NCBI GenBank assembly: GCA_947493535.1
Contig: CANLRK010000003.1
Location: 124,001-188,000, forward strand
DNA length: 64,000 nt
Reading direction: 5' to 3'
DNA from: an uncultured Flavobacteriaceae bacterium
GTDB taxonomy: Bacteria; Bacteroidota; Bacteroidia; Flavobacteriales; Flavobacteriaceae
In this document: positions 20,185-30,419 of the stretch, one piece after another
Numbering within the stretch: the first letter of the stretch is position 1
Layout of the letters: the number at the start of each line of letters is the position of its first letter
The notes under the pieces: model-generated
What the model was told of the DNA's origin: nothing
Seen by the model: only the letters and a program-made list of their open reading frames with translations
Databases searched by the model: none
Program-made: the position numbers and the translations under genes

Positions 20185-20991
20185 ATGGAGGTTATTGGTC
20201 ACCGTGGTTGTCGTGGGTTGTTTCCAGAAAATACTCTTGTAGCTTTTAAGGAGGCTATAAACCTTGGTGTGCGTAGCATTGAGTTTGATGTAGTGGTTTC
20301 TGGTGATAATCAAATTGTGGTGTCTCATGAGCCGTTTATGTCGCGCGTAACTTGTTTAAAACCAAACGGCGAAGAGCTTTCTTTAGCAGAAGATCAGCAG
20401 TATAATTTATTTCAAATGTCTTATGATAACATAAAGAGATTTGATTGTGGACTGAAACAAAACCCGAAATTTCCTAATCAAAAAGCTATAGCTTCATACA
20501 AACCGTTGCTAGCTGAAACTATTCGTTTTTGTGAAGCGTATAAGCCTTTAGCAATTACTTATGTTATTGAAATTAAGAGTGATTCAGAGCATTACGGGAA
20601 ATTTTATCCTCAGCCTGAACAGTATGTGTCTTTAGTATTAAAAACCTTGAATGAATTTAATTTAAGGAGTAGGGTGATTTTAAAATCGTTTGATGTTACT
20701 ATTTTGAATGAAATATATAAGCAAGTTCCTGAGCAACAAATGTCTTTGTTGATAAACAGAGATGAAACTATTGAACAAAAGCTAAAACTACTAACTTTTA
20801 CACCTCAAATATTAGGACCTTATTTTAAGTTGTTAAATGAGTATGAAGTGAAAGAATATAAAGATAGAGGATTTTTAATCTACCCATGGACGGTTAATAA
20901 AATTACCAATATTGAAAAAGTACTAGCGTTAGATATTGATGGTATAATAACAGATTATCCTGATAGAATTTTTTCGTTACTCATACAATAA
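20185..20991 (+). CDS. Glycerophosphodiester phosphodiesterase family protein
   Basis: IGHRGCRGLFPENTLVAFKEAINLGVRSIEFDVV; GIITDYPDRI. Confidence 0.92.
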   Translation: MEVIGHRGCRGLFPENTLVAFKEAINLGVRSIEFDVVVSGDNQIVVSHEPFMSRVTCLKPNGEELSLAEDQQYNLFQMSYDNIKRFDCGLKQNPKFPNQKAIASYKPLLAETIRFCEAYKPLAITYVIEIKSDSEHYGKFYPQPEQYVSLVLKTLNEFNLRSRVILKSFDVTILNEIYKQVPEQQMSLLINRDETIEQKLKLLTFTPQILGPYFKLLNEYEVKEYKDRGFLIYPWTVNKITNIEKVLALDIDGIITDYPDRIFSLLIQ

Positions 20992-22212
20992 ATAAGCTTT
21001 TCTCATTTGGTTGTAATTGCGCAAATCATTTTGCCATGAAACTCTAATTTCTTCGACAGATTTACCAGATATGATTTGTTTTTGCAGGTTTTTAGTTCCT
21101 GCTAATTTGGTGAAAAAAATATTCCAAAATTTAGAATCATCGTTACTACTTTGCTTATAAGCTTTTATTAGCCATTCTAAATTTAATTGCTTTAGAGATT
21201 CGTGGTTTGATAAGTCAAACCCATAACAAATTTTATTTTCATGTTTCGGGTGTTTCGCACCTTCATTAGGTTTTGGTATAAAAAAGAATTCAGTTTTGTT
21301 TAAAAATGGCGATCCAAATAGTTGAAATTGTTTTTCAGTACCTCTTCCAACACTTACGTTTGTACCTTCAAAAAAACATAAGCTTGGATATAAATTAATA
21401 GCCACATCATTTGGTAAGTTTGGCGATGGTTTTATTGGTAAAGAATATGTTTTGTTTTTTGTATAGTTTTTGCAGGGTATTATAGTAATGGTACATTGTA
21501 TACCATTGTTTAACCAATGTTGTCCGTTTATCATAAGCGCATATTCACCAATAGTCATTCCGTGCACTACAGGTATAGGATGCATTCCTACAAAACTTTT
21601 GTGCTCAGGTTCTAAAATAGGGCCGTCAATGTAATGACCGTTAGGGTTGGGGCGATCCAGAATTAATAAAGGAATATTATTTTCGGCACAAGCTTCCATA
21701 ACATAGTGTAAAGAAGAAATATAAGTGTAAAATCGTGCACCAACATCTTGAATGTCAAAAATTATTAGGTCTAAATCACTTAACTGTTCTATGGAAGGTT
21801 TTTTATTTTTTCCGTAAATTGATACAATGTCAATTCCTGTTTTAGCATCTTTACCACTGGTTATGTGTTCGCCAGCATCAGCTTTACCTCTAAAACCATG
21901 TTCGGGAGCAAATACTTTTTTTACGGAAACCTGTAGTGAAAGGAGCGAGTCAACTAAATGGGTATGACCTTTCTTATTGAAAATAACACTGGTTTGATTG
22001 GCTACAACACCTATTTTTTTCTTTTGTAATAGAGGTAAGTATTCGTTTAGCTGATTTGCTCCAACGATAATAGAATTGTCTTCAGCTGTTTTTAATGTTT
22101 TTGCCTGTGGTGTTTTTTCATTTTTTTGCGACTGGCAACTTCCTAATGAAAAAAGTGAAACTAAAACGATTAAAAATGTATTTTTGAGGTGAATTGTAAT
22201 AAAATTGCACAT
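20977..22212 (-). CDS. DUF1343 domain-containing lipoprotein
   Basis: FSLGSC lipobox; KIGVVANQTSVI; FAPEHGFRGKADAGE; IFDIQDVGARFYTYISSLHYVMEA; LDRPNPNG. Confidence 0.88.
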   Translation of the reverse strand: MCNFITIHLKNTFLIVLVSLFSLGSCQSQKNEKTPQAKTLKTAEDNSIIVGANQLNEYLPLLQKKKIGVVANQTSVIFNKKGHTHLVDSLLSLQVSVKKVFAPEHGFRGKADAGEHITSGKDAKTGIDIVSIYGKNKKPSIEQLSDLDLIIFDIQDVGARFYTYISSLHYVMEACAENNIPLLILDRPNPNGHYIDGPILEPEHKSFVGMHPIPVVHGMTIGEYALMINGQHWLNNGIQCTITIIPCKNYTKNKTYSLPIKPSPNLPNDVAINLYPSLCFFEGTNVSVGRGTEKQFQLFGSPFLNKTEFFFIPKPNEGAKHPKHENKICYGFDLSNHESLKQLNLEWLIKAYKQSSNDDSKFWNIFFTKLAGTKNLQKQIISGKSVEEIRVSWQNDLRNYNQMRKAYLLYE

Positions 22213-23468
22213 TGAACTTTGAATTATTTATAGCGAAACGAATTATAGCCGCAAAGCAGTATAAAAGTAATGTATCCTCTCCAATAATAAAAATTGCAGT
22301 GCTGGCAATTGCATTAGGAATGATTATGATGCTTATAGCTGTTGCCGCTGGAGTAGGGTTGCAAGAAAAAATTCAAGAAAAAGTAGCCGCTTTTAATGGG
22401 CACATAATCATTTCGAAATATGATACCAATACCTCTGATGTTTCTGCTAAACCTATTAGTTTACATCAAGATTTTTACCCAAAGTTTACCGCTGTTTCTG
22501 GTATAAAATATTTACAACCTGTTGCTAGTAAGGCTGGTATTATACGTACAGAAAATGATTTTGAAGGGGTAACTTTAAAGGGGGTTGGTAAAGAGTATAA
22601 TTGGACCTATTTTACAGATTTTTTAACTCAAGGACAACTGCCTAATGTTAACGATGCAAGAGAAAATAATCAAGTATTAATTTCTGAATACTTGGCAAAT
22701 AGATTAGGGTTTAAGTTGGGTGATACTGTAGTGACTCACTTTCCTAAAAAAGACTTAGAAAAACTCCCCAACACTAGAAATTTTAAAATTGTTGGATTGT
22801 ATAATTCAGGTTTTCAAGATTTTGATAAAACAGTTATTGTTGCAGATATACGTCATATACAGCGTATGAATAAATGGGAAAAAAATGAATATAAAGAATA
22901 TACCCAAGTAGGAAGCTTTGAAGTGTTTTTAGATAATTTTGATGAATTAGACTTAAAGGCAAAAGAAATCTATCAAAATACCGATTCATTTTTAAAAGTA
23001 ACTTCTATAAAAGACAAGTACTATACTATTTTTGAATGGATAAAAATTTTCGACTTCAATATTTATATTATCATTGGGGTAATGATATTAATTTCAGTAA
23101 TTAACATGAGTGTAATGTTGTTGGTGTTAATATTAGAAAAAACCAAGTTAATAGGTATGTTAAAAGGGCTAGGAGGAAACAATTGGAGTATCCGTAAAAT
23201 ATTTTTATACAATGCATCTTATATTGTATTGGTAGGGTTGTTTTGGGGTAATTTAATAGGTTTAAGCTTATTGTTTTTGCAAAAATATTTTAAGTTATTT
23301 CCTTTAGATCCTAGCAGCTATTATGTTACAGAAGTACCTGTATATATTAACCTATGGTATATATTAGCTTTAAATATTGGAACCTTTTTAATTTGTTTTT
23401 TACTGTTGTTGATACCTTCACAAATCATTACTAAAATATCACCAGTTAAAGCTATTCGTTTTGAGTAA
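22212..23468 (+). CDS. ABC transporter permease, FtsX/LolC-E-like
   Basis: TTG start; FELFIAKRIIAAKQYKSNVSSPIIKIAVLAIALGMIMMLIAVAAGVGLQ; C-terminal FtsX TM block. Confidence 0.85.
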   Translation: MNFELFIAKRIIAAKQYKSNVSSPIIKIAVLAIALGMIMMLIAVAAGVGLQEKIQEKVAAFNGHIIISKYDTNTSDVSAKPISLHQDFYPKFTAVSGIKYLQPVASKAGIIRTENDFEGVTLKGVGKEYNWTYFTDFLTQGQLPNVNDARENNQVLISEYLANRLGFKLGDTVVTHFPKKDLEKLPNTRNFKIVGLYNSGFQDFDKTVIVADIRHIQRMNKWEKNEYKEYTQVGSFEVFLDNFDELDLKAKEIYQNTDSFLKVTSIKDKYYTIFEWIKIFDFNIYIIIGVMILISVINMSVMLLVLILEKTKLIGMLKGLGGNNWSIRKIFLYNASYIVLVGLFWGNLIGLSLLFLQKYFKLFPLDPSSYYVTEVPVYINLWYILALNIGTFLICFLLLLIPSQIITKISPVKAIRFE

Positions 23469-23501
23469 TTAAAGTAAGTTACTTGCTAAATAAGTTTTCA
23501 C

Positions 23502-23509
23502 TACTTTTG
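23502..23509 (+). promoter_or_regulatory. Bacteroidetes -7 box upstream of cysteine synthase family gene
   Basis: TACTTTTG(C), 20 nt upstream of ATG 23530. Confidence 0.5.
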
Positions 23510-23529
23510 CATCCGCAATTAAGAAAATT

Positions 23530-24510
23530 ATGGAGTACGCAGAAAATATATTAGAAACAATAGGTAACACACCTTTAGTAAAATTAAATAAAATTACAGC
23601 AGAACTACCGTGCTTAGTTTTAAGTAAATACGAAACTTTTAATCCAGGTAACTCGGTTAAAGATCGTATGGCTTTAAAAATGATTGAAGATGCTGAAGCA
23701 GATGGACGTCTAAAGCCAGGAGGAACTATTATTGAAGGAACTTCCGGAAACACAGGTATGGGGTTGGCTTTAGCGGCTATTGTAAAAGGGTATAAGTGTA
23801 TTTTTGTAATTAGTGATAAGCAATCAAAAGAAAAAATGGATATTCTACGTGCTGTTGGTGCAGAGGTAGTGGTTTGTCCTACAGATGTTGAACCAGAAGA
23901 TCCTCGTAGTTATTATTCGGTATCTAAGCGTTTAGGAGAAGAAACACCAAACTCATGGTATGTAAATCAGTATGATAACCCTAGTAACGCCGCTGCTCAT
24001 TATGAAAGTACTGGGCCAGAAATTTGGAAACAAACAGAAGGTAAAATAACACACTTTGTTGTAGGAGTAGGTACAGGCGGAACAATTTCAGGAGTAGGAA
24101 AATATCTAAAAGAACAAAACCCGAATATTAAAATTTGGGGTGTTGATACTTACGGATCGGTTTTTAAAAAATACCATGAAACAGGTATTTTTGATGAAAA
24201 CGAAATTTATCCATATGTAACTGAAGGAATAGGAGAAGATATTTTACCAGAAAATGTAAACTTTGATATTATTGACGGATTTACAAAGGTAACCGATAAA
24301 GATGCGGCAGTATACACACAAAAATTAGCGAAGGAAGAAGGAATGTTTTTGGGTAATTCAGCTGGGGCAGCTGTAAAAGGATTGTTGCAGTTAAAAGATA
24401 AGTTTACAAAAGATGATGTTGTGGTAGTGTTGTTTCACGATCACGGGAGTCGTTATGTAGGAAAAATGTTTAACAATGATTGGATGAGAAAAATGGGGTA
24501 CATTGAGTAG
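23530..24510 (+). CDS. PLP-dependent cysteine synthase family protein
   Basis: ETIGNTPLVKLNKI; NPGNSVKDRMALKMIEDAE; EGTSGNTGMGLALAA; GVGTGGTISGVGKYLKE. Confidence 0.9.
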   Translation: MEYAENILETIGNTPLVKLNKITAELPCLVLSKYETFNPGNSVKDRMALKMIEDAEADGRLKPGGTIIEGTSGNTGMGLALAAIVKGYKCIFVISDKQSKEKMDILRAVGAEVVVCPTDVEPEDPRSYYSVSKRLGEETPNSWYVNQYDNPSNAAAHYESTGPEIWKQTEGKITHFVVGVGTGGTISGVGKYLKEQNPNIKIWGVDTYGSVFKKYHETGIFDENEIYPYVTEGIGEDILPENVNFDIIDGFTKVTDKDAAVYTQKLAKEEGMFLGNSAGAAVKGLLQLKDKFTKDDVVVVLFHDHGSRYVGKMFNNDWMRKMGYIE

Positions 24511-24533
24511 TGCTGTTTTTTAAACGAATACAT

Positions 24534-24568
24534 AAAACCCTGTGTTGAATTTTCAACATAGGGTTTTT
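24534..24568. terminator. Bidirectional intrinsic terminator between convergent genes
   Basis: AAAACCCTGTGTTGAATTTTCAACATAGGGTTTTT. Confidence 0.85.
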
Positions 24569-24571
24569 AAA

Positions 24572-25249
24572 TTAAAAGAGTAGCTGTTCATAAAAACCAC
24601 CAATTTCTAATGCAGTATTAACAAAGTGAATTTCATAAATCCAGAACCGCTCTTTGCCAAATTTATCTTTTTCGCACATTAACTGATGATTGTTTGGATG
24701 GATATAATTAATATGAGTTTCACCAAGCAACTTCTCGTGAGGAAAATCACCAATTAAATGCCCACAATGTTCATTACCGTAATCCCAGCCATATTTAGCA
24801 GCTAATTTTTGTGTGTAAGCATAAAAGTCAGCTCCTGTGAGCTCATTTTTGTGTGTCATAAAAAAATGCTTACCCTCTTGCCAAGCAGTAGCAACATCTT
24901 GCTGTAATTGGATTTTTTTTTGGTTATTACCTAAAACATATGTCCTGCCAATATCGGCTTCCCATTCTTCAAATACAGGTCCGAAGTCAAAAAAAACAAT
25001 GTCGTCTTCTTGAATTGTTAAATTTGGAGGATTTTCTCTATAGGGTAAAAGCGTGTTTTTACCAGCACGCACTATACGTTTATGCCAAAATTTTTTTATA
25101 CCAAAAAGTTCAAATGCCAGCTGAAAAACTTCGTTATTTAATTCTTTTTCAGTTTTCCCTGCCAAAACAAGATTTCGTAATTCTAATTGATTAAAGAGAA
25201 GTGTGGCTTTTTTTTCTGCTGCGATAAGGTTTTGTAATACAGATGTCAT
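24572..25249 (-). CDS. M24 family metallopeptidase
   Basis: DIVFFDFGPVFEEWEADIGRTYVLG; NEHCGHLIGDFPHE; WIYEIHF. Confidence 0.8.
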   Translation of the reverse strand: MTSVLQNLIAAEKKATLLFNQLELRNLVLAGKTEKELNNEVFQLAFELFGIKKFWHKRIVRAGKNTLLPYRENPPNLTIQEDDIVFFDFGPVFEEWEADIGRTYVLGNNQKKIQLQQDVATAWQEGKHFFMTHKNELTGADFYAYTQKLAAKYGWDYGNEHCGHLIGDFPHEKLLGETHINYIHPNNHQLMCEKDKFGKERFWIYEIHFVNTALEIGGFYEQLLF

Positions 25250-25336
25250 ATATAGGTGTTCATTGTGTATAAAATTATGCTTAGCTAAGTTAGTTTTTTC
25301 TGTTTATATACTAATGAAAAATTGTAACTTAGAGAA

Positions 25337-26604
25337 ATGCAAGAAGATTTTTTACATTTCATATGGCAATATCAAAAGTTTTCAACAGCTAACTTAACTA
25401 CGGTGTGTGGTAAGCCTATTCAGGTAATTACTGTAGGAGCTCATAACGTAAATTCAGGGCCAGATTTTTTTAATTCAAAAATTAATATAGATAATCAATT
25501 ATGGGTAGGAACTGTAGAGTTACATATTAAAGCATCTGATTGGTATGTACATAAACATCAACATGATTCAGCTTATTCAAATGTTATTTTACATGTAGTT
25601 TGGGAAGCTAATGATAGAATATATGATAGTCATGAAAATGAAATAGTAACATTAGAGCTTAAATCTATTGTTGATGTTTCTTTATTACAGAAATATAAAA
25701 AGTTAATAGCTCAAAAGAGCTGGATAAATTGCGAAAATGAAATACATACGGTAGGCTCCTTTACGATATCTAACTGGAAAGAGAAGTTGTTAATTAATAG
25801 GTTGCAGCGTAAAGCAGAATTTCTTGAAGAATTACTTTGTAAATCACAAAATAACTGGGAGGAAGTATTGTTTATAATGTTAGCAGAAAGTTTTGGACTA
25901 AAAATTAATGCTAATCAGTTTAAATTAATGGCAGAAAGTATTTCGTTTAGCGTTTTAAAAAAAGAACGTGTTAATAGAACAAATTTAGAGGCTTTATTTT
26001 TTGGGCAATCAAATCTATTAGCAGGAAACGAGGTTGATAGCTATTATGATGAGTTAAAAAAGACTTACACTTATTTGAAACAAAACATGGGCTAAAAAAT
26101 AGTTTGGTAAAATTAGATTTCTTTAGATTAAGACCAGCAAATTTCCCAACAATACGCTTATCTCAATTAGCTTCTTTGTATAGTGAAAATCAAAACTTGT
26201 TTTCAAAAATAATTGTTACTAATCAAATTAAGGATTTGTATAAAGTTTTAACAGTATCGGCATCTGACTATTGGGATATACATTACACATTTGGTAATAG
26301 CTCTATTAAAAGAAAGAAAGTGTTGAGTGAATCTTTTGTTAATGTGCTTATTATTAACACAGTAATTCCTTTAAAATATGCATATGAGAAGAGTTTAGGG
26401 AGTAACGAATTTGAAAAAACAATGAGCTTATATGCAGCTTTAAAGAGCGAAAACAATTCTATAGTAAATAATTTTAAAGAGTTAGAGGTGTCAGCCGAAT
26501 CAGCATTAGATTCTCAGGCGTTAATAGAACTTAAAACACAGTATTGCGACAAGCACAAGTGTTTGCATTGTGAAATAGGAAATAAATTATTGAATACGTT
26601 ATAA
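25337..26604 (+). pseudogene. DUF2851 family protein gene disrupted by a single-base frameshift near 26078-26085
   Basis: ORF 25337-26095 ends ..YDELKKTYTYLKQNMG*; the +1-registered frame reads TKHGLKNSLVKLDFFRLRPANFPTIRLSQLASLY.. through 26604; both halves fit one DUF2851 protein. Confidence 0.8.
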
Positions 26605-26625
26605 AATTAGTATTTTGCATTCTTT

Positions 26626-26853
26626 ATGAAAATGATAAACAACTTAAAATATTTTTTTGAAAAACATGGTTTTGCCGTGTCATCACGGTTAGCAGATCGA
26701 TTGGGTATGCGAGCAAAAAATGTTAGGTTGTTTTTTATTTATCTAACATTTGCAACATTAGGGGTGTCTTTTGCAATATATTTAACTACAGCGTTCTTAT
26801 TAAAGTTAAAAGATTTGGTTTATACCAAACGCTCCTCTGTATTTGATTTGTAA
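26626..26853 (+). CDS. PspC-like small membrane protein
   Basis: FFEKHGFAVSSRLADRLGMRAKNVRLFFIYLTFATLGVSFAIYLTTAFLLKLKD. Confidence 0.65.
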   Translation: MKMINNLKYFFEKHGFAVSSRLADRLGMRAKNVRLFFIYLTFATLGVSFAIYLTTAFLLKLKDLVYTKRSSVFDL

Positions 26854-26855
26854 CT

Positions 26856-27860
26856 ATGACAAATTTTTTTAAATCTAAATTTAAAATAGCAAACATACTT
26901 ATCTTAAGTGTAGTTTGTATTGGAGTAATAGGATATAAATTTTTAGTGGGGTATAATTGGATTGACGCCCTTTACATGACTATTATTACCATAACAACGG
27001 TGGGGTTTGCAGAAGTAGTGCCATTAGATCCTGTAGGAAAGCTATTTACCATAGGGTTAATTTCAGCTTCAGCTGTAACTGTAGCCTTTTCTATTTCGGT
27101 AATTACAGAATACTTAGTGAATAAAAATTCTTTTGAACAATTTAAAAATAGAAAGACGATGAAGAAAATCGATAGTTTATCCGATCATATAATTATTTGT
27201 GGTTTTGGTCGTAATGGAAAACAGGCGGCTCAGAAATTAGCGATTTATAAACGCCCTTTTGTAGTTATTGAAAAAAATAAAGAACTTATTGAAAAACATG
27301 ATGATGAAATACTTTTTGTTCATGGTAATGCTAATGAGGATGAGGTTTTAGTAGCTTCAGGTATTGAAAGAGCGCATAGTATAATAGTAGCTTTGCCTAA
27401 TGATGCTGATAACTTGTTTGTGGTACTTTCCGCTAGACAAATTAATAAAAGGGTAAAAATTATTAGTCGTGCATCTCAAGAAACATCTTATAAAAAATTA
27501 AAATTAGCAGGAGCGGATAATGTAATAATGCCAGATAGGATAGGAGGAGATCATATGGCATCATTGGTAGTAATGCCTGATTTAGTAGAGTTTTTAGATA
27601 ACCTTTCTATTATTGATGATAAAAAAGTAAATGTAGAGGAGGTGCCAATTGAAGCAATAACCACTAGCAAAATACCTTTAACAATAAAAGATTTAGATTT
27701 TAGAAATAAAACTGGTTGTAGTATTATTGGGTATAAAACTCCAGAAAGAGAGTATATAATTAATCCTGAGGCAGATACGGTTTTGTTGCCAAAATCAAGA
27801 ATAATTGTTTTAGGACGACCAGAACAAATAGCCAATTTAAACCAAATGTACGATATATAA
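26856..27860 (+). CDS. Potassium channel family protein with TrkA-N/TrkA-C (RCK) domains
   Basis: ALYMTIITITTVGFAEVVPLD (pore); HIIICGFGRNGKQAAQKLAIYKRPFVVIEKN (Rossmann fold). Confidence 0.9.
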   Translation: MTNFFKSKFKIANILILSVVCIGVIGYKFLVGYNWIDALYMTIITITTVGFAEVVPLDPVGKLFTIGLISASAVTVAFSISVITEYLVNKNSFEQFKNRKTMKKIDSLSDHIIICGFGRNGKQAAQKLAIYKRPFVVIEKNKELIEKHDDEILFVHGNANEDEVLVASGIERAHSIIVALPNDADNLFVVLSARQINKRVKIISRASQETSYKKLKLAGADNVIMPDRIGGDHMASLVVMPDLVEFLDNLSIIDDKKVNVEEVPIEAITTSKIPLTIKDLDFRNKTGCSIIGYKTPEREYIINPEADTVLLPKSRIIVLGRPEQIANLNQMYDI

Positions 27861-27968
27861 CAAATAAGTCCTTTTAACAACAAAAATTTTAATATGCGTT
27901 TTTTTTTTGCCATATTGCTACACCAAATAAAAACTTACTCAAAAATTTAATCAATTAAAATTATACGA

Positions 27969-29546
27969 ATGAAGAAAAGTATTCTCTCATTATTTTTTAC
28001 CATATTACCCTTATTAACTTTTGCTCAAGATAAAGGATTGGATGAGCGATTTAACGAAGCTTTTAAACCTATTGCAGATGCATGGGGAGGACTTGTTTTT
28101 TACTCAGTAAACTTTAGCGATTCTGTTAGTATGCCAATAGTAATTATAATGTTATTATTGTCTGGGTTACTGTTTAGTATCTTATTTAAGTTTGTGAACA
28201 TTAGAAATTTCCCTGTTTCTATAAATATTTTACGTGGGAAATATGATGATTTAGATCACCATGAAGTAGATCCAAAAGCAATGGTAAACATTGTTGATGG
28301 TGATGCAGTTGATACTATAGCTATTGAAGGTCATGAAGGAGAAGTTTCACACTTTCAGGCACTAACTGCAGCGTTATCAGGAACTGTTGGTTTAGGAAAT
28401 ATAGCTGGTGTAGCTATAGCAATTTCTATTGGAGGACCAGGAGCTACTTTTTGGATGATTGTAGCCGGATTACTTGGAATGTCATCAAAATTTGTAGAAT
28501 GTACTCTGGGAGTGAAATATCGTGATGTTGGTGAAGATGGAACTGTGTACGGTGGGCCAATGTATTATTTGAAAAAAGGATTAACTGATGTGGGTAAATC
28601 TGGTTTAGGAAAAGTATTAGCAGCTGTTTTTGCTATTATGTGTGTAGGAGGTTCTTTTGGAGGAGGAAACATGTTTCAGGCTAATCAGGCTGCGCAACAG
28701 TTCAATACAATGTTAGGGGTTCAGTCAACTTCTGCTGGGGTTATTTTCGGATTAATAATGGCAACAATTGTAGCTATTGTTATTATTGGAGGAATAAAAA
28801 GAATAGGTAGTATTACAGAAAAAATAGTTCCTTTTATGGTAGGAATCTATTTTATTGCTGCACTAATTATATTGGTGGTAAATATAGCACATATAGGTGA
28901 TGCTTTTGGTCAAATATTTGACGGTGCATTTAATGCTGCTGGAATTTCTGGAGGAGTTTTAGGGGTTTTAATTGTTGGTTTTCAACGTGCCGCATTTTCA
29001 AATGAAGCAGGAGTTGGTTCTGCAGCTATCGCACACTCTGCTGTAAAAACTAAGTATCCAGCTTCAGAAGGGTTGGTGGCTTTGTTAGAGCCGTTTATTG
29101 ATACTGTAGTTGTATGTACTATGACAGCCTTAGTAATTATAATAACTAATGGTGATGGAGCTATTATGGAGTATGGGGTTAAAGCGCCAGATGGAGTATT
29201 GGCAACATCTAAAGCGTTTGCTTCTGTATTACCATGGTTTCCATACGTGTTAACTATTGCGGTAGTATTATTTGCTTTGTCAACAATGTTGTCTTGGTCG
29301 TATTATGGTTTGCAGTCATGGATGTTCTTATTCGGTAAATCTAAAGTGGCTGATTATAGTTATAAAATATTATTCTGTATCTTTATTGTTGTTGGTTCTG
29401 CAGTAAGTTTAGGTGCGGTTGTAGATTTTTCTGACGCAATGATTTTTGCAATGGCAGTACCTAACATAATAGGTTGCTTTATACTATTCCCTAAAGTTCG
29501 TGAAGAATTGGCAAAATATTTAAAAGCGATTAAAAGCGTGAAATAA
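27969..29546 (+). CDS. Alanine/glycine:cation symporter family protein (AGCS)
   Basis: ALSGTVGLGNIAGVAIAISIGGPGATFWMIVAGLLGMSSKFVECTLGVKYR; GFQRAAFSNEAGVGSAAIAHSA. Confidence 0.92.
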   Translation: MKKSILSLFFTILPLLTFAQDKGLDERFNEAFKPIADAWGGLVFYSVNFSDSVSMPIVIIMLLLSGLLFSILFKFVNIRNFPVSINILRGKYDDLDHHEVDPKAMVNIVDGDAVDTIAIEGHEGEVSHFQALTAALSGTVGLGNIAGVAIAISIGGPGATFWMIVAGLLGMSSKFVECTLGVKYRDVGEDGTVYGGPMYYLKKGLTDVGKSGLGKVLAAVFAIMCVGGSFGGGNMFQANQAAQQFNTMLGVQSTSAGVIFGLIMATIVAIVIIGGIKRIGSITEKIVPFMVGIYFIAALIILVVNIAHIGDAFGQIFDGAFNAAGISGGVLGVLIVGFQRAAFSNEAGVGSAAIAHSAVKTKYPASEGLVALLEPFIDTVVVCTMTALVIIITNGDGAIMEYGVKAPDGVLATSKAFASVLPWFPYVLTIAVVLFALSTMLSWSYYGLQSWMFLFGKSKVADYSYKILFCIFIVVGSAVSLGAVVDFSDAMIFAMAVPNIIGCFILFPKVREELAKYLKAIKSVK

Positions 29547-29556
29547 ACTAAATAAA

Positions 29557-30405
29557 ATGAAAAATATTAAATCCCACTTCGTGTTTACAAAAGAGCAACG
29601 TAGTGGGATTTTTGCTTTATTAGTTGTAATAATTGCTTTGCAATGCATTTATTTTTTTTATGATTTTTCATCAGAGTATCAGGTTTCAGAGAAGGAGAAG
29701 CAAGAGTTAGTTGTTTTTCAGAAAAAGATTGATAGTCTGGCTCAAGTAACAAAGCGAAGTACGTACGAAATTAAGCCTTACAACCCCAATTATATAACAG
29801 ATTATAAAGGGTATGTATTAGGAATGTCTGTAGAAGAAATAGACCGATTGCATGAGTATAGAAAATCAGGTAAGTATGTAAATTCAGCGAAAGAATTTCA
29901 GCAGGTAACCAAAGTATCAGATTCCTTATTAATGAAGATGCGCGAAAAATTTAAATTTCCTGACTGGGTTATTAATAAGCAGAAACAATCAAGCACCTCT
30001 TATTATCAAAAGGATATAAATAGGGCAGAAGCTAAAGATATCAATAAAGCAACAGGGTTAGAATATAAACTAGCTTATAGAATAATTAATTTTAGAAAAA
30101 AACTGGGAGGTTTTTTGGTTTTAAATCAGTTAGAAGATGTTTATGGAATAACCGAGGAAGAGGTGCAATTGGTCAAACAAAAATTTGTATTGAAAACAAT
30201 TCCAGATATTCAAAAAATAAACGTTAATTTAGCCAACGTTTCTGAGTTGTCATCTCTAGCTTATATAAACGATTATTTAGCAAATAATATAGTTGATGAG
30301 CGTGTATTGAGAGAAGGGTTTAAAAGTTTAGACGAGTTAAAATACGTTTCAAATTTTCCTGAAGAACAATTAGAGCATATAAAATTATATTTGACCTTAA
30401 ATTAA
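29557..30405 (+). CDS. Helix-hairpin-helix (ComEA-like) protein
   Basis: One TM segment; DINKATGLEYKLAYRIINFRKKLGGFLVLNQLEDVYGITEEEVQLVK. Confidence 0.8.
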   Translation: MKNIKSHFVFTKEQRSGIFALLVVIIALQCIYFFYDFSSEYQVSEKEKQELVVFQKKIDSLAQVTKRSTYEIKPYNPNYITDYKGYVLGMSVEEIDRLHEYRKSGKYVNSAKEFQQVTKVSDSLLMKMREKFKFPDWVINKQKQSSTSYYQKDINRAEAKDINKATGLEYKLAYRIINFRKKLGGFLVLNQLEDVYGITEEEVQLVKQKFVLKTIPDIQKINVNLANVSELSSLAYINDYLANNIVDERVLREGFKSLDELKYVSNFPEEQLEHIKLYLTLN

Positions 30406-30419
30406 ACATTAACAACACA

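Noticed and set aside
23469-23753. 94-aa minus-strand ORF
   Set aside because: Antisense to the cysteine synthase family gene and its promoter
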